64,000 bases of DNA from Rhizobium sp. S152 (GCF_030380735.1 NZ_JAUDRZ010000004.1:356176-420175), one strand, 5' to 3'. Positions 8,306 through 16,977 are shown, counted from the first letter of the stretch. The notes: generated by a model from the letters alone, not told the origin. A program made the numbers and translations.

Positions 8306-9301
8306 ATGGTTCCCTTTTCCATCCTCGATCTCTCACCCGTTGCCGAGGGCAGCACGATCCGTCAGTCGCTGGAGGGTTCGGCGCGAATGGCGCAGAAGGC
8401 CGAGGAGTTCGGCTACAAGCGCTTCTGGCTGGCCGAGCACCACGGGATGCCTGGGATCGCGAGTGCTGCGACCTCGATCGTGATCGCGCATGTCGGCGCG
8501 GCCACGAAGCGGATCCGGATCGGGTCCGGCGGCATCATGCTGCCGAACCATTCGCCGCTCGTCATCGCCGAGCAGTTCGGAACGCTGGAAGCGCTGTTTC
8601 CCGGTCGTGTCGATCTCGGGCTCGGGCGGGCTCCCGGCACCGACATGCGCACGGCGCAGGCGTTGCGTCGCAATCTGGATGCCAGCAACTTCCCGAACGA
8701 TGTGGTCGAACTGCAGCAGCTTCTCGGCGCTCCGATCGAAAACCAGGCGATCCTCGCCGTCCCGGGCATGAACACCAATGTGCCGATCTGGTTGCTAGGC
8801 TCCAGTCTCTACAGCGCCCAGCTTGCGGGCATGCTGGGGCTTCCCTACGCGTTTGCCTCGCACTTCGCGCCGGATTCGCTGCTCGACGCGCTCGATATCT
8901 ATCGCGACCGTTTCCAGCCTTCGGCGGTGCTCGACAAGCCCTATGCCATGGTCGGCGTGATGGGGTCGGTGGCGGAGACCGACGAGGAGGCGCAGTATCA
9001 CTTCACGTCCGCCCAGCAGCAGTTCGTCAACCTGCGACGCAATGTGCGCGGACAGTTCCCGCGGCCGGTGAAGGACATGGAGAGCTTCTGGTCGCCGATG
9101 GAGAAGATGACGGTGGAGCATACGTTGCGCTATGCCGTGGTCGGCTCGCAGCGGGCGGCGGAGGCCAAGCTCGGCGCGTTCATCAAGGATACCGGCGCCG
9201 ACGAGGTGATCATCTCCATGCCGATCCACGATATCGAGGCGCGGCTGAAATCGGTCGAACTGTTCGCCGGCCTTGGCAATTTCATGCGCGTTGCCGCATA
9301 G
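8306..9301 (+). CDS. Luciferase-like flavin-dependent oxidoreductase (LLM class)
   Basis: A 331-residue TIM-barrel protein beginning [20 protein letters not shown], with the group motifs [41 protein letters not shown] and [12 protein letters not shown]. This is the FMN/F420-type bacterial-luciferase-like family, subgroup 1, whose members oxidise varied and mostly unknown substrates. The ATG start lacks a strong Shine-Dalgarno sequence. It follows the fluoride transporter by 114 bases on the same strand, but a functional link is not evident. The protein is complete and normal in length. Confidence 0.88.
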   Translation: MVPFSILDLSPVAEGSTIRQSLEGSARMAQKAEEFGYKRFWLAEHHGMPGIASAATSIVIAHVGAATKRIRIGSGGIMLPNHSPLVIAEQFGTLEALFPGRVDLGLGRAPGTDMRTAQALRRNLDASNFPNDVVELQQLLGAPIENQAILAVPGMNTNVPIWLLGSSLYSAQLAGMLGLPYAFASHFAPDSLLDALDIYRDRFQPSAVLDKPYAMVGVMGSVAETDEEAQYHFTSAQQQFVNLRRNVRGQFPRPVKDMESFWSPMEKMTVEHTLRYAVVGSQRAAEAKLGAFIKDTGADEVIISMPIHDIEARLKSVELFAGLGNFMRVAA

Positions 9302-9326
9302 GCGGCCGTTGCGCGAGGATGGGGAT

Positions 9327-9926
9327 CTACTTGATCGTTTCGGTCGGGTAGACGCCCCATAGCGCTGATTGCCTGATGAAGCCGTCGACCTGGTGATTGG
9401 TAACCTCGACATTGCACCATGCGCCATCGCAGGAGCGGATGCCGAGCCTGACGCGGGCGCCCAGCATGGCCAACGCTCTGGCCGAGCTCGCCGGTTCCGT
9501 TCGCAAAGCAACCGGCGATGCGATCCACGGGCCGATCAGCGCGGTGCGCTTGCTTGATAGCAAAGCTCGGTGCATCCAGCCAGAGATGCCGTCGCTGTCC
9601 CGGACCTGACGCCAATTTCCATATTCGGCGGTGATCTCGAAGGGTAGGCCCGTGACCTTGTAGATCCACTCCGTACCGTAGTCGGTCGAAGGGCCGACGC
9701 GCATGCGCGCCTCCCTCGATCTCAGCGAAACGAAACGCGGTACCGGCAGCCCGGTCTCGCGGCCCTTGGCCTGGCTGACGAGTATTGCCTGCGGCTGCAC
9801 CGGATTGGCCGACAGCGGCGCGGCGAAAAGGACGAGGGCTGTTGCCAGAGCGCTGAGGCACGCCTGACTTTTCCAGCCGGTCAGGGAATGACGACCGTTG
9901 GTCCGGGTATGCGAGGAGTGTCGCAT
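9327..9926 (-). CDS. Exported SH3-domain protein
   Basis: A 199-residue protein with an N-terminal export signal (hydrophobic stretch ACLSALATALVLFAAPLSA, residues about 24-42). Two bacterial SH3-like repeats follow: VSLRSREARMRVGPSTDYG to GWMHRALL, and PVALRTEPASSARALAMLG to DGFIRQSALWGVYPTE. Such domains typically bind peptidoglycan or peptides in the periplasm; the catalytic partner, if any, is unknown. It begins two bases after the stop of the IalB-family gene upstream, so the two are probably cotranscribed envelope genes. Confidence 0.82.
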   Translation of the reverse strand: MRHSSHTRTNGRHSLTGWKSQACLSALATALVLFAAPLSANPVQPQAILVSQAKGRETGLPVPRFVSLRSREARMRVGPSTDYGTEWIYKVTGLPFEITAEYGNWRQVRDSDGISGWMHRALLSSKRTALIGPWIASPVALRTEPASSARALAMLGARVRLGIRSCDGAWCNVEVTNHQVDGFIRQSALWGVYPTETIK

Positions 9927-9928
9927 CC

Positions 9929-10441
9929 TCAGTCGCAGCTGCTCATGCGCTTCAGGGCGGCGGTGACACCGCTCAGCGAGTAGGTGTAGCTGGTGGCCGT
10001 TCCGCGCTTGGAGACTGCCTCGAGTTTCAGATCGGCACCCGAACGCATGGCGTTGATGAAGGCTGGCTCGCGCGCTTCCTCCGCCAGCCAGGCCGACTTG
10101 TCCTTCACGAACATCAAGAACTTGTTGTCGCCGATGGTGACGTTGATACGCGACCCGGCCTTGAGCTCGTAGCCCATGATCGCCTGTGGCTCCAGGCCGG
10201 CGCCCTTGGTGCTGCCGACGATGAAGAAGTTGCTGCCGTGGTCGACGGATGCCGGCTGCTGCGTCTTCGGAATGGTCAGCACATAGCAGGATTTGCTGCC
10301 GCCGGACTGGTAGGAACAGACGCCCCAGTCGTCGAACTGCTTGACGATGGTCGGCTGCGCGTGGGCCGCGAGCGTGCCGAGAAGCAGGAACGAGAGGGAG
10401 AGGGAGAGGGAGAGGGAGAGGGAGAGGGTGGTTCTTTTCAT
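9929..10441 (-). CDS. Invasion-associated locus B (IalB) family periplasmic protein
   Basis: A 170-residue secreted protein with the IalB fold: DDWGVCSYQSGG, KSCYVLTIPKT, the central FFIVGSTKGAGLEPQAIMGYEL, and a terminal SSCD, with cysteines spaced for disulfides. The family was named from Bartonella and is widespread in Rhizobiales; its molecular role is unclear. The start MKRTT (10441) lies directly before an unusual signal peptide whose hydrophobic core is a run of alternating Ser-Leu pairs encoded by a hexanucleotide repeat. An upstream in-frame start would add residues unrelated to a signal peptide. It is cotranscribed with the SH3 gene that follows. Confidence 0.85.
   Translation of the reverse strand: MKRTTLSLSLSLSLSLSFLLLGTLAAHAQPTIVKQFDDWGVCSYQSGGSKSCYVLTIPKTQQPASVDHGSNFFIVGSTKGAGLEPQAIMGYELKAGSRINVTIGDNKFLMFVKDKSAWLAEEAREPAFINAMRSGADLKLEAVSKRGTATSYTYSLSGVTAALKRMSSCD
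10392..10427. repeat. Hexanucleotide tandem repeat (GAGAGG x6) inside the IalB signal peptide
   Basis: Six perfect tandem copies of GAGAGG (plus strand) encode alternating Leu-Ser pairs on the minus strand. Gain or loss of one unit removes or adds exactly two residues, so slippage would alter signal-peptide length without a frameshift. Confidence 0.9.
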
Positions 10442-10618
10442 GGCATGTTTCCCCGCCTTTTGTGTGAAGGAGGCTGGCCCTGAAACAGACCGGCTCAATG
10501 AATCCGGGGCATTGAAGTTCGACGGGGTTAGCGGAGTCTTAATTCGGTTCACCGGATCACGGACGTGTTACCGATCCATCGGATGATGTGACAATGCCGA
10601 CCGATCTATCCACAGGCA

Positions 10619-10651
10619 CAAAAAAACCGGCCGCGTTTCCGGGCCGGTTTT
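10619..10651 (-). terminator. Rho-independent terminator of yebC
   Basis: Arms AAAACCGGCC (10623-10632) and GGCCGGTTTT (10642-10651) form a 10-base stem with a 9-base loop. Read on the minus strand, a run of U follows the stem. It lies 19 bases after the yebC stop. Confidence 0.85.
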
Positions 10652-10669
10652 AGCGATGGTTCGCGAAGA

Positions 10670-11416
10670 TCAGGCCGAGAGTTTGGCCAGGACTTCTTCG
10701 GAGACTTCGAAGTTCGAATAGACGTTCTGGACGTCGTCATCATCTTCGAGGCTGTCGATCAGCTTCAGCAGCGACTGGGCGCGTTCCTCGTCGACAGGCA
10801 CGTTGTTCTGGGCGCGCCAGACGGCCTTGACGGTTTCGGCTTCGCCGAGCGAGGCTTCCAGCGCCTTGGCGACTTCGCCGAGGGCTTCGAAACCGCAGGT
10901 GATGTAGTGGCCGTCTTCGTCGGTCTCGACGTCGTCGGCGCCGGCTTCGATCGCCGCTTCCATCATCTTATCGGCATCGCCGGCCGAGAGCTTGTAGGTG
11001 ATCTCGCCGACATGATCGAAGGAGAAGGAAACCGAGCCGGTTTCGCCCAATGCGCCGCCGGCCTTGGTGAAGATCGAGCGGACGTTGGAGGCGGTGCGGT
11101 TGCGGTTGTCGGTCAGGGCTTCGACGATGATCGCGGTGCCGCCCGGGCCGTAGCCTTCGTAGCGCACTTCATCGTAGTTCTCGCCGTCAGCACCGGCAGC
11201 CTTCTTGATGGCGCGGTCGATGTTGTCCTTCGGCATGGACTGTGCCTTGGCGTTCTGGATCGCCAGGCGCAGGCGGGCGTTCATCGACGGGTCGGGCAGA
11301 CCGGCCTTGGCGGCAACGGTGATTTCGCGCGCGAGCTTCGAGAACATTTTCGACCGCACGGCATCCTGACGGCCCTTGCGATGCATGATGTTTTTAAACT
11401 GTGAATGGCCAGCCAT
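10670..11416 (-). CDS. yebC: YebC/PmpR-family transcription/translation factor
   Basis: A 248-residue member of the YebC family beginning [19 protein letters not shown], the hallmark N-terminus. Further signatures are [33 protein letters not shown] and [19 protein letters not shown]. These proteins bind DNA as regulators in some bacteria and more recently have been linked to ribosome rescue at difficult motifs. The ATG at 11416 is chosen over one five codons upstream because the conserved N-terminus starts there. The gene is monocistronic, with its own terminator. In many alphaproteobacteria yebC adjoins ruvC; here it lies about 7 kb away. Confidence 0.95.
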   Translation of the reverse strand: MAGHSQFKNIMHRKGRQDAVRSKMFSKLAREITVAAKAGLPDPSMNARLRLAIQNAKAQSMPKDNIDRAIKKAAGADGENYDEVRYEGYGPGGTAIIVEALTDNRNRTASNVRSIFTKAGGALGETGSVSFSFDHVGEITYKLSAGDADKMMEAAIEAGADDVETDEDGHYITCGFEALGEVAKALEASLGEAETVKAVWRAQNNVPVDEERAQSLLKLIDSLEDDDDVQNVYSNFEVSEEVLAKLSA

Positions 11417-11591
11417 GGCACCCCTGTTCACGTCTCATTGTTCGGAATGGGCCGCCTTATAAGAGCGAAACGGGCTGCGTTCAAGGGAAAACGGCTATCG
11501 GCGCGGCCAGTATTGGGCTTGCGGAAATGACGGAACAAACGAGGGGGGCTGGCGTTCTCAAGCACGAGAGATCGAGAAGGAAGGAAGTTCT

Positions 11592-12095
11592 ATGGCTAGT
11601 TTCAACGAGGCACAAGAACAGCCGGCACGCCAGCTGTGGGATCAGGTCAACGACATCCATGCCGGCATGCTCGGCATCGATGGCATGAACATGCACATGC
11701 AGCCGATGGCGCCGCATGCGGACCCGAAGACCAACACGATCTGGTTCTACACCAAGTCTGATGCGGATATCACGCGATCGATCAAGGCCGGTGCCCGGGC
11801 CCATTTCTGCGTGGTCGGCAAGAACCATGATTATCACGCTTGCCTCGCCGGCATGATCGAGGTGCGGCCGGATGTCTCGAAAATCGACGAGTACTGGAGT
11901 TCCATCGTCGCCGCCTGGTATGAAGACGGGAAGAAGGACCCGAAGCTGACGATGCTGGCGCTGCATGTCGACGACGCCGACATCTGGGTCTCGACCGGCA
12001 GCAAACTGAAATTCGGATGGGAGATCGCCAAGGCGAACCTGGACGACGAGAAAATGCCCGACGTCGGCATCAAGCAGCATCTGCAGTTCGCCTGA
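11592..12095 (+). CDS. Pyridoxamine-phosphate-oxidase-like (general stress protein 26) family protein
   Basis: A 167-residue split-barrel flavin-binding-type protein: LWDQVNDIHAGMLGI, MQPMAPHADPKTNTIWFYT, AHFCVVGKNHDYHACLAGMIEVRPD and DDADIWVSTGSKLKFGWEIAKA. It matches the Pyridox_oxidase subfamily annotated as general stress protein, which binds FMN or related cofactors but generally lacks PdxH activity. It stands alone and is followed by a strong hairpin terminator. The substrate is unknown. Confidence 0.82.
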   Translation: MASFNEAQEQPARQLWDQVNDIHAGMLGIDGMNMHMQPMAPHADPKTNTIWFYTKSDADITRSIKAGARAHFCVVGKNHDYHACLAGMIEVRPDVSKIDEYWSSIVAAWYEDGKKDPKLTMLALHVDDADIWVSTGSKLKFGWEIAKANLDDEKMPDVGIKQHLQFA

Positions 12096-12118
12096 GCCTT
12101 TTACGGCTGGGGACATAG

Positions 12119-12148
12119 GCCCGGGGGCGTGAGCTCTCGGGTCTTTTC
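12119..12148 (+). terminator. Intrinsic terminator after the PPOX-type gene
   Basis: GCCCGGGGGC (12119-12128) pairs with GCTCTCGGGT (12133-12142) over ten positions when G-U pairs are counted, with a GTGA tetraloop, followed by CTTTTC. It lies 23 bases after the stop. Confidence 0.7.
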
Positions 12149-12231
12149 TGTTTTATGGGTCGGGCTCTATCATGGATTTGACCGTGCGGCCTCATTCTCA
12201 TATCATTGTATTACAAATGGAGGTAAAAGCG

Positions 12232-12492
12232 ATGTCGGATCGTGAGCTTTCAGACCCTATCACCATGCGGTTGCCACTCGATGTCCTGGCGGAAATCGAG
12301 GAAATTGCCGGTATTTGCGATCGCAGCAGAAGCTGGGTTTTCGTGCGGGCGTTGAAGTCCTACCTCGTGGCAGAAGGCCGAGAAATCATCGAGCTGGAGC
12401 GGGCGCGCAGGGAGGTTGATGCTGGTCTAGGGCATGACCTTGACGATGTGGTCGATGAGGTCGATGCGATCGTGAAGGGTGCCGTTGCGTGA
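12232..12492 (+). CDS. Ribbon-helix-helix antitoxin, CopG/ParD type
   Basis: An 86-residue protein: MSDRELSDPITMRLPLDVLA gives the beta-strand, and EEIAGICDRSRSWVFVRALKSYLVAEG the two helices of an RHH fold, followed by an acidic toxin-binding tail (DDVVDEVDAIVKG). GGAGG lies eight bases before the ATG at 12232, which decides the start over one 20 codons upstream. It overlaps the following toxin frame by four bases (TGAA/GTGA arrangement at 12489-12492), as in ParD-ParE pairs. The toxin is frameshifted, so this may be an orphaned antitoxin. Confidence 0.82.
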   Translation: MSDRELSDPITMRLPLDVLAEIEEIAGICDRSRSWVFVRALKSYLVAEGREIIELERARREVDAGLGHDLDDVVDEVDAIVKGAVA

Positions 12493-12832
12493 AGGTCACC
12501 CTCTCGCCGAAGGCCAGAGAGTATGTAACATCCGAAACGCGTTATCTTAAATCCAAGAGTACTGGCGCCGCGCAAGCCTTGCCGATGAACTCAAGCGGCT
12601 GCGCCGGGAACTCGCCGATTTTCCTCGTATGGGGCGAAGCTCGGAGGAACTGCCCACCCCGCGCGCCTTGCGGTTCGTGATGGGCGCCTATCTTGTGGAT
12701 TATGAAATCAGGGCTGACGAGATTGTCATCTTCGCAGTCCGTCACGGTCGCGAGCGACCGCCGGGAGTGACGCTTGAGGATGACTTCGACATTGAGGAGC
12801 TTGCAGACCGTGACGCGCCTGAGGTGCCGTGA
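12489..12832 (+). pseudogene. ParE/RelE-family toxin disrupted by a frameshift
   Basis: A GTG start at 12489 gives MKVTLSPKAREYVTSETRYL, the N-terminus of a ParE/RelE fold, but the frame then drifts into unrelated residues. A second frame, readable from about 12553 to 12832, continues the family: EYWRRASLADELKRLRRELA, ALRFVMGAYLVDYEI and DEIVIFAVRHGRERP, the last being the conserved C-terminal core. One base appears to be missing near 12550-12560. The antitoxin upstream is intact, so the toxin could have been lost safely. A sequencing error is the main alternative. Confidence 0.78.
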
Positions 12833-12841
12833 CAGCTGTAG

Positions 12842-13681
12842 CTACTGCATCCCCCGCGCCACATAAATCTGCGGCTTCTTCGGCAGCGTTCGCAGCGACA
12901 CGTCGATGCTATCCGTCGGCGCGTAGACGATGTCGAAGTCGGGGCCGAACATCGAGAGGAAGCTTGCCAGCGGTCTTGGCTGGTGCATCGGCAGGATCAG
13001 CGAGGAGCGCAGGCGCTTGATGATGCGGCTCATGCTGTCGGCGCCCATGGTGAGACCGCCGTCGACGGGAACCATGACGATGTCGAGCCGGCCGATTTCC
13101 GTATAGTGAGCGTCGGTCAGTTCGTAATGCAAGTGGCCGAGATGGCCGATGCAGAGGCCGGCGACCTCGAAGATGAAGATCGAGTTGCCGTCCTGCTGCG
13201 GCGCGCCGAAGCCGCCGCGGATGTCGGTGGTGACGTTGCGGATGTAGGTGTCGCCAACCACCATGTCGACCTTGGGTTTCTCGCCGGGCACGTCGCTCCA
13301 GCCGTGCAGCACATACTTGATCGCCGGGTCGGGCGCAGACGTATAGTGCGAGGAGTGAGCGCGGTTCATCGTCGCCACCATGGGCATGCGTGGCGGTGTG
13401 TACCAGCCACTGTAATCGGTAGCGATGCTGACGCCGCCGGGTGTTTCGATGAGAAAGGTCGAGTGGCCGATATAGGTGAGCTTGACGGTCTCGTCGGTCG
13501 CCGCCGTCTTTAGAACCGGAGCCCGCCCGGAAAAACTGGCGAATGTCGCCTTGGGAATGGATTGGGCGATGGCCTGGCACTGGCTGACGTTTCGGCGTGC
13601 TTGCTGCGCCTGCGCGCGTTCGGCGATGAGCCAGCCCGGCATCAGGCCAATCATTGCGAAGACAAGAAAATGCAGCTTCAT
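12842..13681 (-). CDS. Exported MBL-fold metal-dependent hydrolase
   Basis: A 279-residue protein with an N-terminal signal (MKLHFLVFAMIGLMPGWLIA, cleavage probably after the AQA near 26). The beta-lactamase-fold core is KLTYIGHSTFLIETPGGVSIATDYS, with NRAHSSHYTSAPD, CIGHLGHLHYELT, VDGGLTMGADS and LPMHQPRPLASF. It resembles UlaG/YtnP-like hydrolases, although the usual HxHxDH is replaced by AHSSHYT, so metal binding may differ. Predicted periplasmic; substrate unknown. It converges with the frameshifted toxin. Confidence 0.8.
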   Translation of the reverse strand: MKLHFLVFAMIGLMPGWLIAERAQAQQARRNVSQCQAIAQSIPKATFASFSGRAPVLKTAATDETVKLTYIGHSTFLIETPGGVSIATDYSGWYTPPRMPMVATMNRAHSSHYTSAPDPAIKYVLHGWSDVPGEKPKVDMVVGDTYIRNVTTDIRGGFGAPQQDGNSIFIFEVAGLCIGHLGHLHYELTDAHYTEIGRLDIVMVPVDGGLTMGADSMSRIIKRLRSSLILPMHQPRPLASFLSMFGPDFDIVYAPTDSIDVSLRTLPKKPQIYVARGMQ

Positions 13682-13795
13682 GCCACGTCCCCCGGTGCGT
13701 TCACCGGCGGCAAGGATGCGGCAAGGGTTTGTGACGGTCCAGACGAAATCCGGACGCGCTGCTCACAATTATGTCATGGCGCCGGATTGCCCGGT

Positions 13796-14620
13796 TTAGC
13801 GCCAGAATTCCGGGATGGTTTCCGACAGTCGCGGGCCGAGACGCAGCGGTGCGATCTTTTCGGCAAGACCCGTCGCATCCGAGATCTCCACGCCGACGCC
13901 GCAGATGGTGGCGGGGCCGGTGGCGGCCTCCATGCGGCCTTTCGGCATCTTGGAGATGAAGCGGTTGAGCGGCTCTTCCTTGTCCATGCCGAGCGAACTG
14001 TCGTAGTCGCCGCACATGCCGGCATCGGAGAGATAGGCGGTGCCGCCGTTCAGGATCTGGTGGTCGGCGGTGGGCACATGGGTATGGGTGCCAACGACGA
14101 AGGAGGCGCGGCCATCAACGAAATGGCCGAAACACTGCTTCTCGCTGGTGGCTTCCGCGTGGAAGTCGAAGATGATCGCATCGGCCTGCTCCTTTAGCGG
14201 GCAGGCGGCAAGGATGGCCTCGGCCGACTTGAAGGGGTCGTCGAGTTCCGGGTGCATGAAGACGCGGCCCATGACGTTGGCCACCAGAACGCGGGCGCCG
14301 TTGCGGGCGTAGAAGATGCCCGAGCCGCGGCCGGGCGTGCCCTGCGGATAATTGGCTGGGCGCAAAAATTGGTCGTGACGACCGGCAAAGGCGACGGCTT
14401 CCTTCTGGTCCCAGACGTGGTTGCCTGTCGTGACGACATCGGCGCCGGCATTGATGGTCTCGAGAAAGATGTCCTCGGTGATGCCGAAGCCGCCAGCGGC
14501 GTTCTCGCCGTTGACGACGACGAAATCGAGCTTCAGGTCCGATATCAGGCCGGGGAGGCGATCCCACACCGCCGTGCGTCCCGTCTTGCCGACCATGTCA
14601 CCCAAAAAAAGCAGTCGCAT
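13796..14620 (-). CDS. YmdB-like metallophosphoesterase (TIGR00282 family)
   Basis: A 274-residue cytosolic phosphoesterase. MRLLFLGDMVGKTGRTAVWD, VVNGENAAGGFGITE, DVVTTGNHVWDQKEA, IIFDFHAEATSEKQ and VVGTHTHVPTADHQIL are the metal-binding motifs of the family, which hydrolyses cyclic nucleotides or phosphodiesters in characterised members. The ATG at 14620 is used rather than a TTG at 14635 because the conserved core starts there. It lies two bases after the 5-formyl-THF cyclo-ligase stop, a pairing typical of Rhizobiales and probably an operon. Confidence 0.92.
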   Translation of the reverse strand: MRLLFLGDMVGKTGRTAVWDRLPGLISDLKLDFVVVNGENAAGGFGITEDIFLETINAGADVVTTGNHVWDQKEAVAFAGRHDQFLRPANYPQGTPGRGSGIFYARNGARVLVANVMGRVFMHPELDDPFKSAEAILAACPLKEQADAIIFDFHAEATSEKQCFGHFVDGRASFVVGTHTHVPTADHQILNGGTAYLSDAGMCGDYDSSLGMDKEEPLNRFISKMPKGRMEAATGPATICGVGVEISDATGLAEKIAPLRLGPRLSETIPEFWR

Positions 14621-14622
14621 TG

Positions 14623-15219
14623 CTATCCAATCCAAGAGGCAAAAAAGCGCAGGCCGCTTTCTGTCAGGATGGCATCCAGGCTTACATCGTGCGGCTCGTC
14701 GGGCACATGTGCCACTTCCTGGCAGTCGAATGCAATGCCGATGAGTTTCGGATGCATGCCTTTTTGCTTCAGGCGATCGATCGCGCGGTCGTAATGGCCG
14801 GCGCCGTAGCCGATCCGGTGGCCGCGCTTGTCGAAGACGGAGAGCGGGACGAGCAGGATCTCGGGATCGAGGATCGGGGCGTCTGGCCCTGGACCGGAGG
14901 TGCCGAAACCGGTGGATACGAGAGGTGCGCCGCGCACGAGTTCGCGAAAGACGATGGTCTGGCGGTCGAGGATGGCGGGCACGCAGAGCCGCGCGCCGCG
15001 CGCCTGAAATCGCGCCATCAGCGGGCGAAGGTCGGCCTCGGAGCGGATCGGCAGGAAGCCTGAGATGATCGTGCCGGGATCAAACGCAATGGCTTCGCCG
15101 GCATGCTCGGCCATGGCGAGGCTCATCTCGATCCGCGCTTCCTCAGGGATGGCATCGCGAAGCGCCAGCCGTTCGGCGCGCAGTTGTGCCTTCAATTCTC
15201 TCGATGTCATGCCGTTCAT
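14623..15219 (-). CDS. 5-formyltetrahydrofolate cyclo-ligase
   Basis: A protein of about 198 residues converting 5-formyl-THF to 5,10-methenyl-THF with ATP. The N-terminal region is SRELKAQLRAERLALRDAI; the C-terminal signature is VFDKRGHRIGYGAGHYDRAI, followed by IGIAFDCQEV and PHDVSLDAILTE. The start is uncertain among a TTG at 15237 and ATGs at 15219 and 15210; 15219 is preferred for the AAGG just upstream. In many rhizobia the 6S RNA gene precedes this gene, but the 60-base gap here is too short for it. Confidence 0.92.
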   Translation of the reverse strand: MNGMTSRELKAQLRAERLALRDAIPEEARIEMSLAMAEHAGEAIAFDPGTIISGFLPIRSEADLRPLMARFQARGARLCVPAILDRQTIVFRELVRGAPLVSTGFGTSGPGPDAPILDPEILLVPLSVFDKRGHRIGYGAGHYDRAIDRLKQKGMHPKLIGIAFDCQEVAHVPDEPHDVSLDAILTESGLRFFASWIG

Positions 15220-15297
15220 CACCTTGCCTTCGGCCAAACCATAAAGGGCCGACCGTTCTTTGCAACGTGGGAATGCGGCATCCGATGGCCCGGAAGA

Positions 15298-16029
15298 TCA
15301 GATGGTGAGGCTCGTCGGGATCGGCGCGGCTGCCGTTTGCGCGGAAAGCGGAGCCGCAGCACCGTTCGAATTGCGGCCCGCCCGCAGGTCGCGCATTGCC
15401 TTGTCCATGACCTGGCGGACTTCCTGCAGGAGTTCCTGGAACTGGCGAAGCATGTCGCGGTCGTCGGCGGAGATACCCTGCGACGCCTGCTTACCGTCGT
15501 CCATCACGCTTTGGTAGGCGTTCCGCGCTACCGTCGCATCATCCGTATCCTCGCTGGTGTCGGCGCTTGCGTCTGCTGTCGAGGTGTTTGCGTCTTCTGT
15601 CGCGGTTTCATTCGTGGCGGCAGCCGTCGTATTGGTGCCGCCGGTGGCCGCAGCGGTCGCGGTTGCATCCGTTGACGTCGCGGGCGCGACGTTGCCGGCG
15701 CTCAAGGCGACCGCGGATGCGAATTCGGCGGCGGCGGCGCCGATCTTGTGGGCGAGTTCGGCTGCAAGGCGCGCCACGACTTCGGGCGGGTAGCTGCCGC
15801 TTTTCAGCATCTGCAGTTCCTGCTTGGCTTCCTCCAGCTTGCGCGCGGCACGCTCCTTGGCGGCCTCGGCCGATGTCGTCATCTGCTCGCGCAACGTCTC
15901 CAGGGCCTTGGTCGAGTTCTGCAGCAGGCGCAGCCGCGCCGTCCCCGCATTGTCTGTCGACGTGTTCAGGCTACTCGCGGTGTAGGTGCCGCGCAGAATG
16001 TTGAATGCCGAGCTTGCGATCGCCTGCAT
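15298..16029 (-). CDS. Hypothetical protein with coiled coil and Thr/Ala/Asp-rich linker
   Basis: A 243-residue protein not recognised as a known family. The N-terminus (MQAIASSAFNILRGTYTASS) has no clear signal peptide. Residues about 35-80 form a charged amphipathic helix (ALETLREQMTTSAEAAKERA), residues about 110-165 are low-complexity Thr/Ala/Asn/Asp, and 165-220 are again helical (DDRDMLRQFQELLQEVRQVM). The architecture of two coiled segments joined by a disordered linker suggests a structural or secreted filamentous protein; that is inference. It lies 60 bases upstream of the folate gene and 39 bases after sqdC. Confidence 0.7.
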   Translation of the reverse strand: MQAIASSAFNILRGTYTASSLNTSTDNAGTARLRLLQNSTKALETLREQMTTSAEAAKERAARKLEEAKQELQMLKSGSYPPEVVARLAAELAHKIGAAAAEFASAVALSAGNVAPATSTDATATAAATGGTNTTAAATNETATEDANTSTADASADTSEDTDDATVARNAYQSVMDDGKQASQGISADDRDMLRQFQELLQEVRQVMDKAMRDLRAGRNSNGAAAPLSAQTAAAPIPTSLTI

Positions 16030-16068
16030 GGGATCCTCCAGGATTGCGCATGGAGGGATTTTGCAACG

Positions 16069-16977
16069 TCAGGCTTGCCCCGACCTTTTGGCCAAGCCGG
16101 CAATGGCAAGCGCGTGGATCGTCTCCTGGAACAGCGGCATGCCGCCAGGTGTCCAGCCAAGCGCCTGGATCTTTGCCGTATCCATCGGCGTCAGCTGCGA
16201 TTTGTCTGATGCGAGCGGCAATCGGTTGGCGCAGTCGCGTTCCCAGCGCACCGGCTCCAGAATGTCCCAGGTGTCGAGCGCGACGTCGGAGACGTTGAAG
16301 ACCTCGCCCGATATGCGCGCGGTCTCGGCTTCCAGCATCAGGCGCACAGCCTGGCCGACATCGCGGCCGTGTACCTCTGTTCCGGCGCGCGACGGTAGCG
16401 GCCGGCCGGTCATGTAGTCGTCGATCAACCTGTCCCACTTGTTGGGGCTGAGGTCACCGTAGACGCCTGTGAGGCGCAGGCTCGCGGTAGCAAATCCCGG
16501 CGCTGCCAGATGCGCGATGCCGCGCTCGGCGTCGAGCTTTACCTGGCCGTACAGCGTCTCGGGCTTTTCCGGCATGGTTTCGCTGAGCACGGTGCCGGGC
16601 GGATGCTCGCCGTAGGCGGCGCGGCTGGAGATGAAGATCGCACGGCGGGTGCCGGCGCGCTTGGCAGCTTCGAAGAGCCTGATGGTGCCGTCGAGATTGA
16701 GGCGGCTGAAGGTTTCTGGATCGTCGCCTTCACCGCCGCGATATTTGCCAGGCAGGTGATGAAAGGCGGCGTGAACGAAGAAATAGGCGTCGTCGAAGGC
16801 TTCTATGTGGTCGCGCGCGGGATCGAGCGACAGCGGCGCGAAATCGACGGGGCGGGAAAAGGCGCGTGGCAGCGGCGCATGCCTGCCGCCGATGATCACG
16901 GAATAGCCGGCATCAAGCAGTTCCTCGACGATGTAGCGGCCGACGAGGCCCGTCCCGCCCGATACCAGTACCTTCAT
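16069..16977 (-). CDS. sqdC: NAD(P)-dependent epimerase/reductase, SqdC-like
   Basis: A 302-residue extended SDR protein. MKVLVSGGTGLVGRYIVEEL is the Rossmann GxxGxxG motif, FISSRAAYGEHPP the active-site strand, and ETLYGQVKLDAERG the YxxxK pair. It is the third gene of sqdB-sqdD-sqdC, the order known from sulfolipid loci of Rhodobacter sphaeroides and Sinorhizobium meliloti, where SqdC is a less well defined accessory enzyme. The start overlaps the sqdD stop by four bases. Assignment rests on context plus fold, so the symbol is probable rather than certain. Confidence 0.8.
   Translation of the reverse strand: MKVLVSGGTGLVGRYIVEELLDAGYSVIIGGRHAPLPRAFSRPVDFAPLSLDPARDHIEAFDDAYFFVHAAFHHLPGKYRGGEGDDPETFSRLNLDGTIRLFEAAKRAGTRRAIFISSRAAYGEHPPGTVLSETMPEKPETLYGQVKLDAERGIAHLAAPGFATASLRLTGVYGDLSPNKWDRLIDDYMTGRPLPSRAGTEVHGRDVGQAVRLMLEAETARISGEVFNVSDVALDTWDILEPVRWERDCANRLPLASDKSQLTPMDTAKIQALGWTPGGMPLFQETIHALAIAGLAKRSGQA

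Noticed and set aside
10392..10427. CRISPR-like or minisatellite array
   Set aside because: Units are six bases without spacers and lie inside a coding sequence; it is a simple tandem repeat. No CRISPR array was seen anywhere in the window.
15220..15297. 6S RNA gene upstream of the 5-formyl-THF cyclo-ligase
   Set aside because: The gap is far shorter than a 6S RNA (about 150-180 bases) and shows no long imperfect hairpin.
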